A stretch of DNA of 64,000 nucleotides, from the NCBI GenBank assembly GCA_964036155.1, contig OZ038423.1:48375249-48439248 (forward strand), in the 5' to 3' direction. Source of the DNA: Diploscapter coronatus (lineage: Eukaryota > Nematoda > Chromadorea > Rhabditida > Rhabditidae). Within the stretch, counting starts at the first letter, position 1. Each line of letters starts with the position of its first letter. A program made the translations under genes and the position numbers. The notes under the pieces were generated by a model, which worked only from the letters and a program-made list of their open reading frames with translations, was not told the DNA's origin and did no database searches. Positions 24,079-36,396 of this stretch are shown piece by piece.

Positions 24079-25927
24079 ATGATCGAATGTCCCCCGTTTC
24101 AAAAGGAAACTCCCGTTTATTCTGTAATGCTTCACGTTATCTATTTCGTGACCACAGTTACGGGAGGATTCATGATTCCGGCTATGATATTCAAGTGCCC
24201 AAAACGAGTGAAAAGTATCAAATATTATTTTATTCTGTTGCAATTTGTCGGGAATTTGTGCATTTTTATGCCGACTGAAGGTTAGACATTTTAGGCCAAC
24301 TTTAAAGCTATGAAGAGTTTTGTTAATTTCGAGTCTAGTTTGAATTCAAATTGAGCAAAAAATGTCGATTTCAAATTAAAATATCGTTTGGAAGAGCACA
24401 GAGTGTTGCTTAAATCAAGATTTTTTTTGTCAAACTGAGAATTTTCAGGCTTGAGAATATATTATTATTCCCCATTTTTACTACTGAAAACCGAAGGGTT
24501 GTTAAATTATCTGGGCATAAACCCATCTAACCAACTTAATCTTCTAATCTCATCTATATTTTTATCGATGGCTGTTATCACGTAATTTTCCGTAGTGAAT
24601 TGAAAAATATTCTGGAATTTTTAGTGAAATGTTTCTCGCTCGCTTGAAGGCCATCGTTAGTTATAAGAAAAAGTCCATACAATTTATCGTGATCAACATT
24701 GCCACAAAAATCATATTTTGCATTTTTATTAGCGCTCCGCTTATCAATATTTACGACAATATTCGATATCACAATGGAGTATATTGTAATCAGAAGATCT
24801 GGGATCGATATGTTGTAAGGTTTTCCTCCATATATACTCAAGTTTTCAATTTTATTTCTAAAAAAATATTCGGAGTAAATTTGACTGAAACTTCGAGAAA
24901 TTGATATTTCAAACGTTTTAACTTCTAGCCTTTTTCCTTAAATAAAAACAAAAAATACACTCGAAACACAATTTTAACGTCCCTGACTCATTCTGAAAAA
25001 TATCAAAGCGCACTTTTACCGTAATTAGATAAACAGGAGTGTCTAAGGCGATTTTATTTTAATCAGTTTTATGATCAGAATGAAACAGGTGAAAATTCCT
25101 ACATTTGTTTACTTTTCAGAACTATACCTGCTATGAGTCAATAAAGGAAGTTGGTGCTTGTGGCTTCGGGACTGCGGATGAAACGGTCGACAGCAGATTC
25201 ACGACAGGAGCTCACTGGGAAAGAATTGTCGTCAATTTCGCTATGCGATGGATTGGGTTTTTGTGCGTGATTGGAATAGGTAATATTTTTTAATGAAAAG
25301 GTCGTTTTCAATTTGAAGTATTTGAAATTTTACTCATTCGAAAATGTCGTTAAAAATTTCTAAAAGGCAGCTTGTAAACCACACGACATGAGAAATAGTG
25401 TGAGAAAAGAAATCCTATCAGCCAATACCCTACCCATGCCATACACTATTTCGCATGTCTTGAGGCCTTGATTTTGTGCGGTTTCCGAATAGCCCATTTT
25501 CAGTTATTATTTATATCGCCCGACTGACTTATACCGAAATGCGTAAATTTCGACGAAGTTCATCAACTGCGAAGAGTCGGATGGAAATCGTCCTTATGAA
25601 AGATTCGATTATGCAGGTACATTTTCGTAAATTTTGCAATTATTTTTCTTTAAATTTAGATTTTCATAATATTTTCATTCATGTCAGTACCAATTGCGAT
25701 ATTAGTTGTTCTTTTTATCTACAACATTTATGCACAAAGTAAATAATTTTTTTAAAAAGTTTGAAAAAAGACAGTAATCAGGATATTTAGACCTGGTTAA
25801 TGCAGTAATTCTAACTTTATCTTCTACAGGAATATTTTATGAGCTCTACATGATCTTATTCCTGAGCTATGTAAGGGAAGCTGCATTGGGCATGATCCGG
25901 TGCATATTTAGAAGGAAGGAGAAGTAA
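24079..25927 (+). CDS. Serpentine chemoreceptor, Srh-like, intact
   Basis: Seven exons: 24079-24280, 24449-24581, 24625-24814, 25120-25279, 25504-25616, 25660-25738, 25830-25927. They total 975 nt, 324 residues, phases consistent. The N-terminal part has a hydrophobic helix followed by KCPKRVKSIKYYFILLQF, matching the Srh pattern of a TPK-x-MKSVK-type loop after TM1. Later helices are near LLISSIFLSMAVIT, FIVINIATKIIFCIFIS, FAMRWIGFLCVIGI, IFIIFSFMSVPIAILVVLF and YELYMILFLSYV. The C-terminus is basic (RCIFRRKEK). Exon 6 uses the acceptor 'aaatttag' at 25659; the later 'catgtcag' would break the frame. Likely a sensory GPCR, ligand unknown. Confidence 0.8.
25383..25490. repeat. Fold-back element in chemoreceptor intron 4
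   Basis: 'aaaccacacgacatgagaaatagtgt' at the left pairs with 'acactatttcgcatgtcttg' and the outer 'tgtgcggttt' at the right. It occupies half of the 224-nt intron. Confidence 0.6.
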
Positions 25928-28898
25928 TATTTTTCTTTAATATCGAGCGAAATTTGCCAAATTCAGAAAAGAAATAAGCGTGACTGATAGAGTTGCGAAT
26001 GTCAAGCCTTGCCGAAAGCCGTATTTTGAGACAAGAAGAGATACCACCATAAAAACGGTTATCTAAAAATTGAAACGTGTACAAATCTATTTCATTAATA
26101 TTGCCAGATGATTTCGTCTCCATGCTAGTCTGAATTAGACTTTCAAGGGGTTATTGAAAATTATGCAGATTTTTCTTTGTTTAATTAGAAGAAATTCCGC
26201 AAGTATACATGGAGGAGGACGCAAGTGAACTTCCCGTTTTGAGGATAAAGTCATAAAAGTATTTTTCTAGAATTCTTTGATGTTAAATATAACAAAAAAC
26301 TCTTAACATATATACAGGATACGCCACCTAAAGCGTTACACTTCATTTTTTTCTTCTTTTTTTCCGTTTTTTTCACTTTTGAATTTCATTTACAATATTA
26401 TTTTATTTTATGGGTATAGGAATTGGTTTCGACTCAAGAGCTGTACCAAAAGAAATCATAAGATAAGGAGAGTACTATGCAAAAAAAAACCGTACTCAAT
26501 TTGGATAGAAAATTAAAGTTATTCAAAAAAAATAAGGAGATAAACTCGAAACACTGTATATTATTTTAATTTTTCAATGTAACGATTGCTCCACTAAATA
26601 AACACTTTATTAAATAAAGTAATTTTCATTTATTTTATTTTCAAAGATGATACATTCGATTGAAATTGGATAGGGGAAAACTGAAAATACTAAAAACAAT
26701 TGAAAAACCGGTGTTCTCTTTGACACTTACGGTTTCGTGAGTGCCAAAAAAATAGATAGACAGATAAACTGAAGATAGAAAAGTTAGAAGGTGTAACGGA
26801 AATCGCTCTTTTTGGAGTTACTTTGATAACATTCGAGATAAAAATGGATTCCTCGTAGTAAAAATTTAAATAAAATTTGATATGTTGTAAAAAATCTTAA
26901 ATTATAGAAATTTATATTTTTAAAATAAATTAGACAATCATACTTCCCAAATGATTCAATTATATCAAGCATTTTTACGTAATATTTTAGTTTCACGACG
27001 ATTTTATTACAACTTTGAGATTCCGATAGGAAATTTCATTCAGCGCCATTTTGATTGACTCAAAATGACAGTTTGAATTAAAAAAGCGAAATTTTGAAGA
27101 AAAATGCAAAATGGGAAAAGCTTGATGGTAGTGAAACTCATAATCCGCTTTTCTTCTGGCAAAATATCGCAAGCATAAAGTCTTGAAATTTATTTTCAAT
27201 CAAGATCGCTTTCGCGCACAGCAAGTAATTTATTTTTACGACGATGAAAGCATTCCCCCCAATTATTTTTCTCGCTTTCAAAATGGCAGAAAAGAAGGTA
27301 TCACTTCCAAAATAAGACGAGAAAAATTGATATGATCAAAATTTGAGAAATCTAGAAGGAAGAAGAAAAAAGATGAAAAAGAGTTATAGTTTGAAACGAA
27401 TTACAATTACGGTTAACGCAAAACAGTGACCATTTTGCTCTCCTTTTCTTTTCTACTATCTCCAAAATGAGTCGTCTTTCTTGTAACCACTTTGCCTATT
27501 TTTTGCACTCTCTCCAAAATTCATTTTCTCCGTTTTTGAAATGTACGGGATTTCTCTCGGTCATTCTTCGAGAAGATAAAAAATTGTCCGGTTACAGTTA
27601 ACAGAGTGGTCTGATAATGAAAAGAGTAAAGGTGTGCTGTTCAAAACCATTTCATCTCGACTTTTTGCAGTACTCCTCGGAGATGGAGAATTTTAGCGGA
27701 AAACAAGGATACAGATTCCTGTCCAAAATTGCATTTTTAATGGATTTTTGCCAGTGTTTCGATGGAAAATTAATGTATCAGCCTCCAGAAACATAAAATT
27801 AAATAATTTTTTTGAAAACAATCTTAAAAATAAAGAAAAAATGTCCATTTCTAGAGGGAGACGGTTTGGCAATCTGCATTCAACCGGACCAAATGTGGTG
27901 TCAAAATCTTCTTAAAACGCAACTTAGAATTTGGCTAAGTAAAAAATAGTATAGCCTAAAAAGTGCTAAAACTGGGCTTCAAAGTGAACAGAAAGTACGA
28001 AGAGAAGGGTCGTAGTGCATAGCCTAAACTATCGAATTCGAAAATCACCCAGAACTCAAGATCTGCCTCACTACCACATTTGTCCCTTTGTAAAGAATTT
28101 CTGCAAAGAGGCAGAGTTGCGCTCTCTATCCATTTCTTCGGAAGCATAATTTCTACATAAAGAGGCACAGAAAAATTGTAATTTTTAAATCCCCAAAAAG
28201 TCAAAAATCGCCCAAGAAAAGTTTTGTTCCACCCAGAATTTAATTTAATGTCAAGAGCGACTTAACTCCGTAACTCTGTTCTAAACCTATTTTTCCACCT
28301 TCAACGGAAGAAAATTAGGGTTAAGAAATGCGAAGCACGGATACACATTCCAGATTACCTTCTTTTACCTTCATTGCATTTTACCTTTTTCTGCGTTTCC
28401 CTAATTTTAATTTGAAATCAGCACAAGGAAAAAGGATGTGATAGAAGATAGGCAAAACACTGGCTTGTACTCTGACTGTGACCGAAAAATGCGGGCGCAT
28501 TGGCAAAATACCTATCTGAAAATATCTCAGACTATTTTCCGCTCCTATTCTTCAATGTTACATTCGAAACTTTCGACCGAAGAATTGTCAGAAAACATTA
28601 GTTGCAGTTCGGCCGCGAAAGAGAGAGAGCGTACGAAAGTGTGACTTGCCACGAACAAAATCGGAAGAGAATACGAAAATCAGAGCGAAATAACAGGGAA
28701 GTAGTGATTTCTAGAGGAAAAATAATGAAATAGTGCAATTTAGATAACTTCGCGCTGAAAAAGAAGATGAAAATTGTCGATGGAGTGTGGTTTCGTGAGA
28801 TGGAAAGAGAAAAAGGTGAGCATTTGGAAAGAAAATAGGGCGGGCACAGGTACTGCCCGAGAGAGTAATGGAGATACAGGTACGGAGATGGCACGGAC
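25928..28898. other. AT-rich intergenic region
   Basis: No exon chain found. Holds the second copy of a dispersed repeat (26213-26282), whose 'gaggacgcaa ... aaaagtatttttct' matches 9605-9668. The last ~500 bp are collagen B upstream sequence. Confidence 0.5.
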
Positions 28899-28907
28899 TA
28901 TAAAAGG
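28899..28907 (+). promoter_or_regulatory. TATA box of collagen gene B
   Basis: TATAAAAGG, 48 nt upstream of the ATG at 28947, same as in collagen gene A. Confidence 0.7.
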
Positions 28908-28946
28908 CGAGGAACGGCCTACCAAGACACACCCCCATCATCTGCC

Positions 28947-31900
28947 ATGGATCTTGACCACAGAATCAAGGTAATTTTACAATTTCTCGCTTATTTTTAA
29001 AAATTTGATGACATTTTTGACATAATTTGAATTTTCGGGAATATCTTTTACCAAATTTGCGATTTTCTCGAGATTTTGATAAGATGAAATTGGCAAATTT
29101 TACAAAGGCTTCAAACTAGCTAAGACGCTAAACTCGAATAAAATAATTCTAAAATTTGCAGGCCTACCGCTTCGTGGCCTACTCGGCCGTGACCTTCTCG
29201 GTCGTCGCCGTTCTGGCTGTGTGCGTTACCCTGCCGATGGTCTACAACTACGTCCATCACATCAAGAGATCCATGCAGCACGAGATGTCCTTCTGCAAGG
29301 CTGGTTTTAAATTATTTTCGAAACATCTTTCTTTTCCCATTGATATTAGCTGACAACTGCTATTGATGCAAGTTGACGGAATGACGGAACTTTTTTATAT
29401 CAGAATTAGACTTATTTACATAATTCCTTTCAGGGATCCGCCAAGGATATCTGGTCCGAGGTCAACCACCTCAAGAGCGAGGCCTCCAACAACCGTACCG
29501 CCCGTCAGTCGGGATACGGAGGATGCGAAGCTTGCTGCACCGGAGGACAGGCTGGACCTGTATGCTAATTTCTCACCTTTATCGGGTCAATAATTTAAAA
29601 TATTCAGGCTGGAGCTCCAGGGTGCGTATTTTCGTCAAAACGATCGTCTATTTCGATTAATTGAGCAGAAAAAGCATTTTTCTCGATTCAATCGAAATCA
29701 GACAATATTTTGATGGAAATTATTCTAATTTTGGCCCTTTCAGAAGACCCGGTAACCCAGGAAGAGCAGGAGCTCCTGTAAGTTCCATTTTTAAAATAAT
29801 CTCGAGACTAAAACATCAAATAAAAGTCATTTTTAACGTAGTTTTGGGATCAAAAGTTCATTATTACTATTATCTCGAAACTATAAAAAAAGGATCTTAA
29901 AAATCACACTTAATATCATTCCTAGATTAAATAAATATAAATATGAAAATCCAATTTTCAGGGAACCCCAGGTAAATTCTTCGCATATTAGTGCCTTAAT
30001 GACGATTGCCAATGATTGAATTTCTCAAGGACAACCCGGAAGACCACCCAGCGGCGTCTGCCCACAGTACGCTCCTCAGCCATGCCAGCCATGCCCGGCC
30101 GGACCCCCAGTAAGTATACGAAACACTTATATTTAGCGATAAGATATCAATTCTGAAGCGTTTGGGCCGAATCACATGATTTGCTATTATACTGAACATT
30201 TAGGGCTAAAATGTACCTCGAAATGGCTCAGAATGATATTATATTGATATAGATCTTAGTATATTTCAAATGACTAATTGATACATTTCAGGGAGCCCCA
30301 GGATCCGTGAGTCGTCTACCGATATCAATTATCCTCTTCTCATATGCGAAAATTAAAAGCAAAAAATCCCAAACTTTCAAATTGTACCTCCGAAAATACG
30401 CTTGAGAATGGGATAATGATGAGTTCGGCACCAGTTTGACCCTTACGATTCCAGAACGGACCCCCAGGAGACAACGGTGCCCCAGGAAGCCCAGGGTTCG
30501 TGAATTTATCCAATCTTAGGGCTGAATCGGTGAAAAATATTTTTAAAATTAGCCAAAGTGAGCCGAAATGTTCTCTAAATTGAAGAATTCAAACGCTCAA
30601 AACGGTGTCAATCGATTCAGTTTAGGCTAAATAATGCTACTGAATATCATATTTTCAATATATGCACTTTCAGAGCCAGCGGTGGAAACGCCGAGCCCGG
30701 AGCACCCGGCAAGCGATTCAGATATAATTTTTCCAGATCTAATGCGATATGTCGAATAATATCGCGCTATTTCTGAATCGAAATTAAATCTGACCTCGCG
30801 ATTTCAGGACCAAAGGGAGCCCCAGTTCGTTTTATAATTTTCATATCTGATACTGATCCAAAAATTTTCAGGGACAGCCCGGATCTCCAGTACGTCAATT
30901 ATTTACATGAATTTAATCGGTAAAATCTTGATTTTTCCCATTTCAGGGAGCCCCAGGGTAAGTTCACAATCGTATCCTACATGGTCGGGACCGGAAAAAT
31001 CTCCGCAATTTTGCAGAAACCCAGGAGCCCCAGGAAACGATGCTGGAGGTGTGTAGTCGACTTATTTTAGGATCTGAATTTTCCCTAGGTCGAAAAATAT
31101 AGGAAAAATCTTCTCGTTCGAGTCTAAATTGAATTTTTTGAACGATTTTATATACAAAATGATTATAATTTCAGATGCTGGAGTCACCCCAGGAGCCCCA
31201 GGACGTAAGTTCTAAATAAAACAGTTAAATCGGATATTAATTGGTTTAATTTCAGCCCAGGGACCACCAGGTTTTTGATTTAAACTTAGCAAAACGTTGA
31301 TTCTGGAGTGTTACCACTCTGAAATTTGCGTTTGAACTCTGAGATTAAATCACAAATCGATCTGCTTGCAGGACAGCCAGGAAGAGTAAGGATATTTATT
31401 ATTTATTGACCCTTAATTTTAATTAACCCGTAAACATTTTAGCCCGGAGCCCCAGGTGCGGTCATCGAAATATTCATTTTTCAATTTGTCACCACAACTG
31501 TCATTTGTCATTTGAAACGAACTCATAAAAGCTATTATCTTGATATTTTCAACATGAATACCATGATAATATCTTCCTTAATCGTTTCCTATGATAGTTG
31601 GCAACTAATCCGGTGTCCAAATTGATCATGACTATTTACAGGAGAGCCAGGAAGAGACGGAGTAAGAATTATTTGATCCTCAGACTTTGACTAACGAATT
31701 TAATTTCAGCACCCCGGAACCCCAGGGTAAATTTACTTGAGATCTAAATCCATCGCATGGTGATTAACAATCGTATTTATAGACCCAAGGGACCCCCAGG
31801 AGGCCCAGGAGTAAGAATCTAAGGCTGAAAATAAACGCTAATGCTTTGAATTTCAGACCCCAGGATCCGACGGAAATCCAGTATGATTCATCACTTTAAT

Positions 31901-33796
31901 TTAAAACCACTGTTTACATTAAATCATATCATTTCAGGGACAGCCAGGTGCGAATTCTTGATCATTTCTTATTGCCGATGGGTTATCATTCGGCTAGGTA
32001 CACTGTGAGCTGGGCCTACCAAAATATCCCCCGAGGCATTAGCTAAAATCGGCGATTTCAAGCCAGTTTAAAGCGAATTTCTCGGCGTGTTTGGTATCAA
32101 ATTGAAGCTCAAAGTGTGCGCTACCGTTCCGGTGATAACCTGTCGACGAATAATCAATGATTCTGAATTACGACGACGATTTAGGAAATTCCGGCCAGCC
32201 AGGTCTCGACATTTTTCATTATTTTTGAGCAGGTTAAGGTTACGGGGCGAAATGGAAATTGTTTCCGTCGAAAATGCAACGTTTTCCAACCAAAACGATA
32301 CAAAGTTTTCTCGCTTTTCGACAACGTTTGAAATTGACATGACTGAGAAAGACTGTTCGTTTTATTAGCGGATCACAATTTCTGTTCGGCCCCGTGGTTT
32401 AGGTTAGCGTTTTAAGGTTACCCCGGGCGCCAGTTCAAGTACCGCTGGGAGCAATACCCCGAGTTCTATAGAATTTCGCCATATTTATTATAGCGAGACC
32501 CAGAAATGGCAGTTGGATTGCGGTCGGGGGTTTTTGGAATTGGGGGTCGTGATTTTCCCGAATTATTTATTCTTCTTTTTATCATAGATTCAATAGCTAT
32601 TTCCCTCAAATTCAGTCCGTCTAAATCGGAATTTCTGAAACATCTGGAAAAGCTATAGCTATTATATCATCTTAACACGATGATATATAATATCTATTGG
32701 CTTTCCACGATTTTCCAAAGTTCCGAAGCTAGTTTAGGGTCGTTCTGAATTCGTTCAGGGATAGCTATTGAACCACATCCAAATTAATGGAAAGAATTAG
32801 AAATAAGTCGGCGTATATCGCGATTTTCAGTTTCAAATCTCCCCGACCAAAATGAGATTTCTTTCAAACAACCTTGTATATCTTCACTCGAAACATCCGA
32901 ATAATAATTGTGGTCAATCTTGATATTTTCTTCATTTACTTTTTGATGAAATTGCATGATTTGCAAAGGCAATTTGCGACTCAACTGCCATCTCTAATGG
33001 GTCATGAATGCGACAAACGCGGCTTCCGCAAAATACGCAGAATAATCGACGATATTTAATAATAACTTAAACCGCTAACCTAAAACCATTAACCCTAACC
33101 AATATATCCAACTTAATCTCAGACAAAACAGCTAGAAAAACGATGAATTTAGAGCTTTTCTAATCGTAGAAGCATGAGTTTACATCGTTTTAAAGCCCGT
33201 TTTTACCTGAAATTAATTGGATATACTAGGGTTATGAATATCGAACATAAAATAATTATTTTACCTTATAGGAGCCCCAGGAGAACGCGTAAACATTATT
33301 TTATACCCTAGACCCTGCAAAGGAGGTCATAATAATGCTGCATGAAAATCCGGCAAAATCTCGGTTTCAAACGCCTTTTACAGCACGAAAAACGATTCAT
33401 TTTTCGGTTTTAACTTAAAATCTCTTTTGGAATCCTCCTATAAGCAGCATTATATGATGAACATATCATTAACGTGCAAGCAATTTGATCTTCAACGTGA
33501 TGCGCGTAAAAGTGGGCGTGGTCTTTACTCCCCTTCTTCGCCTCTTTTCAATTGGGAACGAACAAATCTTTATCCCTTTTCGAAAAGCGAGTGAAAAGAA
33601 GGAGAGAAAGATAGACTCCACCCATAAAACCGTATGGAAGTATCGAATTTTGCGCTTAAATGGTATGTAAATATCCTTTGCAGCGGTCATTCTTTCAAAA
33701 GAACGGTGAAATGACTGCTCCAAATTGTAGGGTATCTGCCCCAAGTACTGCGCCATCGACGGTGGTGTCTTCTTCGAGGATGGAACTCGCCGTTAA
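28947..33796 (+). CDS. Nematode cuticle collagen (gene B), 25 exons
   Basis: Paralog of gene A with the same layout. MDLDHRIK is in exon 1 (28947-28970). The membrane segment is in exon 2 (29162-29299), then the NRTARQ processing site and the CEACC cluster in exon 3 (from 29434). Interrupted Gly-X-Y repeats surround a four-Cys break (CPQYAPQPCQPCP, about 30060-30100). The final exon (33731-33796) encodes GICPKYCAIDGGVFFEDGTRR. Two introns need GC donors: after 29299 (AAG|GCTGGT) and after 30708 (CCCG|GCAAGC). Several exons are 10-11 nt. Relative to gene A it lacks the introns at the RTARQ/Gly boundary and inside the last GG pair. A 1.3-kb intron (about 31949-33271) and a 0.4-kb intron before the last exon hold only non-coding sequence. 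Confidence 0.93.
30709..30807 (+). other. Collagen B GC-AG intron with internal hairpin
   Basis: Donor CCCG|GCAAGC, acceptor GATTTCAG. 'cagatataatttttc' pairs with 'gaaattaaatctg', and inside 'gcgatat' pairs with 'atatcgc'. The hairpin corresponds in position and partly in sequence to that of collagen A 6857-6962. Confidence 0.7.
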
Positions 33797-36396
33797 GCAA
33801 CAAAGGGTGTCAATCGATACCATCTCAGATGGGTCCAGTACCATCACAATCACCCATCTCACCCCATATTTTTACCATTTTTGCATACTGCTCACTACTT
33901 GTCTTAGTCACTCCCCACCCACACAACGATGCAAAGTCCGAAAACGATAATTTGAAAAAATTACCGATTCCGGCAACTTTGCTTTCGTTGTACCGGTTAA
34001 TTTTCAATTTGTTGAGCAACAATAATCATTTTTTAGAATAAAGCAATTTATTCTACCTATATTTCACATCTTTTTAGTTTGGCTTTATATTTACTTTGTT
34101 AAGGTCAAAATTTATTCTGGCCTTGATTTGTTGTTTTCGAAAATTATTATTTTGGAATTAACTAACACGCACGGATGAATGCATGAATCATGGTTTCACT
34201 AACCCCTCCTTTCGAGTTGGTCGAATAGTCGAATGGTATGTTGGTTGGTCATCAAATTCTTTCCCTCTCCTTCTCTTTTTCCTACCTTTTGGTCGACGGT
34301 TCAATCTCGCTTCAAACTAATGGAAAACTAATATGGTTGATCGCAGGACGAGTCATCAAGAGAAATCGAGTTTCTAAGTACAAAATTCATTCCTTTTCTG
34401 AGAGTGAAACTAGAAAAAAATGCGAGAAAAGAAGTTTAAAAAATAGAGAGTGAATATTTCCCTTTGTGCAGGCAATTGGAAGAAAATAACTTGATACATC
34501 TCCTAAATTTCAATATTTGAACTGATTATTTTGGTCAAGATCTTGAATATTCCAATTGTCTTCCGAATAATAGAACAGTTTTTTCTTTCTTCTAAATTTG
34601 AAGAGTGGTGTGTTCCATTTCATGTCAACGAATTTCCTTCTCGATGTCAGTATTTCAGTTTCACTTACTCTTATCTCATTCGCACATAACTTTGGCTTTC
34701 TCTTTTCAGCGAAACCCCTTTTCTCTCTCCTTCACCTCAGAATTCCCGTTTTGAACTGGCATTTGTCAATCTGTCATTTTCCTTTGACAGTGAGATGACA
34801 TGACTGATATTGAGTCGATCGGCGTAATGAAAATGAATGGCAAGACCGAAAAAGGCCGGGGAGAAAAAATGACAACGCCCTTTTAACCTTGAAACTCTTT
34901 TTGATTTTTTGAATTGAAAAATTGAATTTTGGGAAGTAAAAAATTCCATGAAACTAATTGGGGATCATGCAATTAAGTAAATAGTTAAGATGGTTAAAAG
35001 CAGAGTTGCATGAATAGAGAACGCAAATTTGAATATGAAAAATGAGTTATTTTCCGCCAACCAATTCTTCGAACTGGATTTCTGGGAATATCTTAAAATT
35101 TGACGGGATTTCAATTTGAAAATTCTTTTCGATAGAGTACTTGAAGGGTCCATTAATACATTAGTAACCTCAGGATTGGTATGAGTCAATTCATGTTGAT
35201 CTGATAGAACAGTACAGTCGTTTTGACGTCGACAGTATTTTCTTGACCACTCTATGATCTTCACTACGGCAAATGTTTTGAACATTGCTTTTTAGAGGCC
35301 ACCTGTGCACTCATTATTTCAAGGAAAAAACAGTATGATCAATTCTATGTTAAATATTACAAGTTCACTCAAAGTTTGAAACTTGTTGCATTTTGAATAT
35401 TTTATGGAAACGAATTGACTGCAGGATCAATGTAATGCTAAGCCTCGCCATTTCTCAAAGTTTAAAACCGATGACAAAACTTGAAGGCTATTTGCAAACT
35501 GAAAACAACAACCGAATTAGGGATGGGATTGAACTCTTTTCAAACTAAATCATCTTATCAATTTAGCCGCCTTGAATTTCCCAAAATTAAGGGTAAGGTC
35601 GATGTGAGATGAGGGGAACGTTAAAAACAACAGGTAAGGTCCCCAAGCTCCGTCACTTTGCAAGAATGCGCTTACGGTGGAAACGTGGTAGTTTGAAATA
35701 GAAAATTTGTGAAGGAAGTACCCTTCAAGCCTAAAATGTCTCAACAGGACAAAATAGCCGCACACACACGCACAAGCAATAGTTCGTTTGTGAAAACGTG
35801 TTCATTTTGAGGACTCCAATAGCAGGGGTGTTTGCAGTGCAGTGCGCCAAGTTTTGAGAGTACTACAGTGCGGTGCGGTGCGGTGTGGCCATTTTACTGC
35901 ACCGCGAACAGCCCTGAAGAACAAGACAAAAATCATATCTTTATTCAAAAATTTTAGTAACTCGGGGTTCACAAAATCGAAGAAAAAGTTCCGGAAAACC
36001 CGTGACTAAATTCTTGTGAGAAAAAATCGTGAAAGCTTTTCATGTTAGATCTATTCTCTACTTAAATCACAGAAGAGATAAAAAAAAATTAACTGGACTT
36101 TAAGCAATAATAATTACCTAGACAAAAATTCGTTGAGAAATATACCCGTCTTTAGAAGACTGGCGAAAAAATATTATTTTAAGAAATATGACATGTTTCA
36201 GGAAAAACGAAAACAAATTCTTGACTTTTAATATCAATGTTTTCCAAATATAACGATTAAAAAAGCCGTGATTAAAGCAATAATATGACTTACGTTTCAG
36301 GAGAATTCAAAGTTAACGAAAATTTCTGCAAATCAGTATTTTGTCTTATGAATAAATTTACAATAAAAAATTGATGAATCTAATTTTATCCTGTCG
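33797..36396. other. Intergenic region between collagen B and crescerin gene
   Basis: No gene recognised. AATAAA for collagen B at about 34038. Contains the inverted-repeat element 35826-35918. Confidence 0.5.
35826..35918. repeat. Inverted-repeat element with 'gcagtgcagtgc' ends, copy 2
   Basis: Left end 'caggggtgtttgcagtgcag'; right end complements to 'cagggctgttcgcggtgcag'. The interior has 'gtgcggtgcggtgcggtgtg'. Related to 11284-11370. Confidence 0.55.

Noticed and set aside
25690..25740. Acceptor 'catgtcag' for chemoreceptor exon 6
   Set aside because: It puts a stop after five codons; the upstream 'aaatttag' at 25659 keeps the frame and completes a membrane helix.
28598..28941. Minus-strand open frames of 60-98 codons upstream of collagen B
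   Set aside because: Low-complexity Phe/Ser/Leu-rich translations of a purine-rich promoter; no splice partners or family likeness.
32068..32368. Overlapping ~90-codon open frames on both strands inside the large collagen B intron
   Set aside because: Both strands open at once, no codon bias, no start context; best explained as intron sequence.
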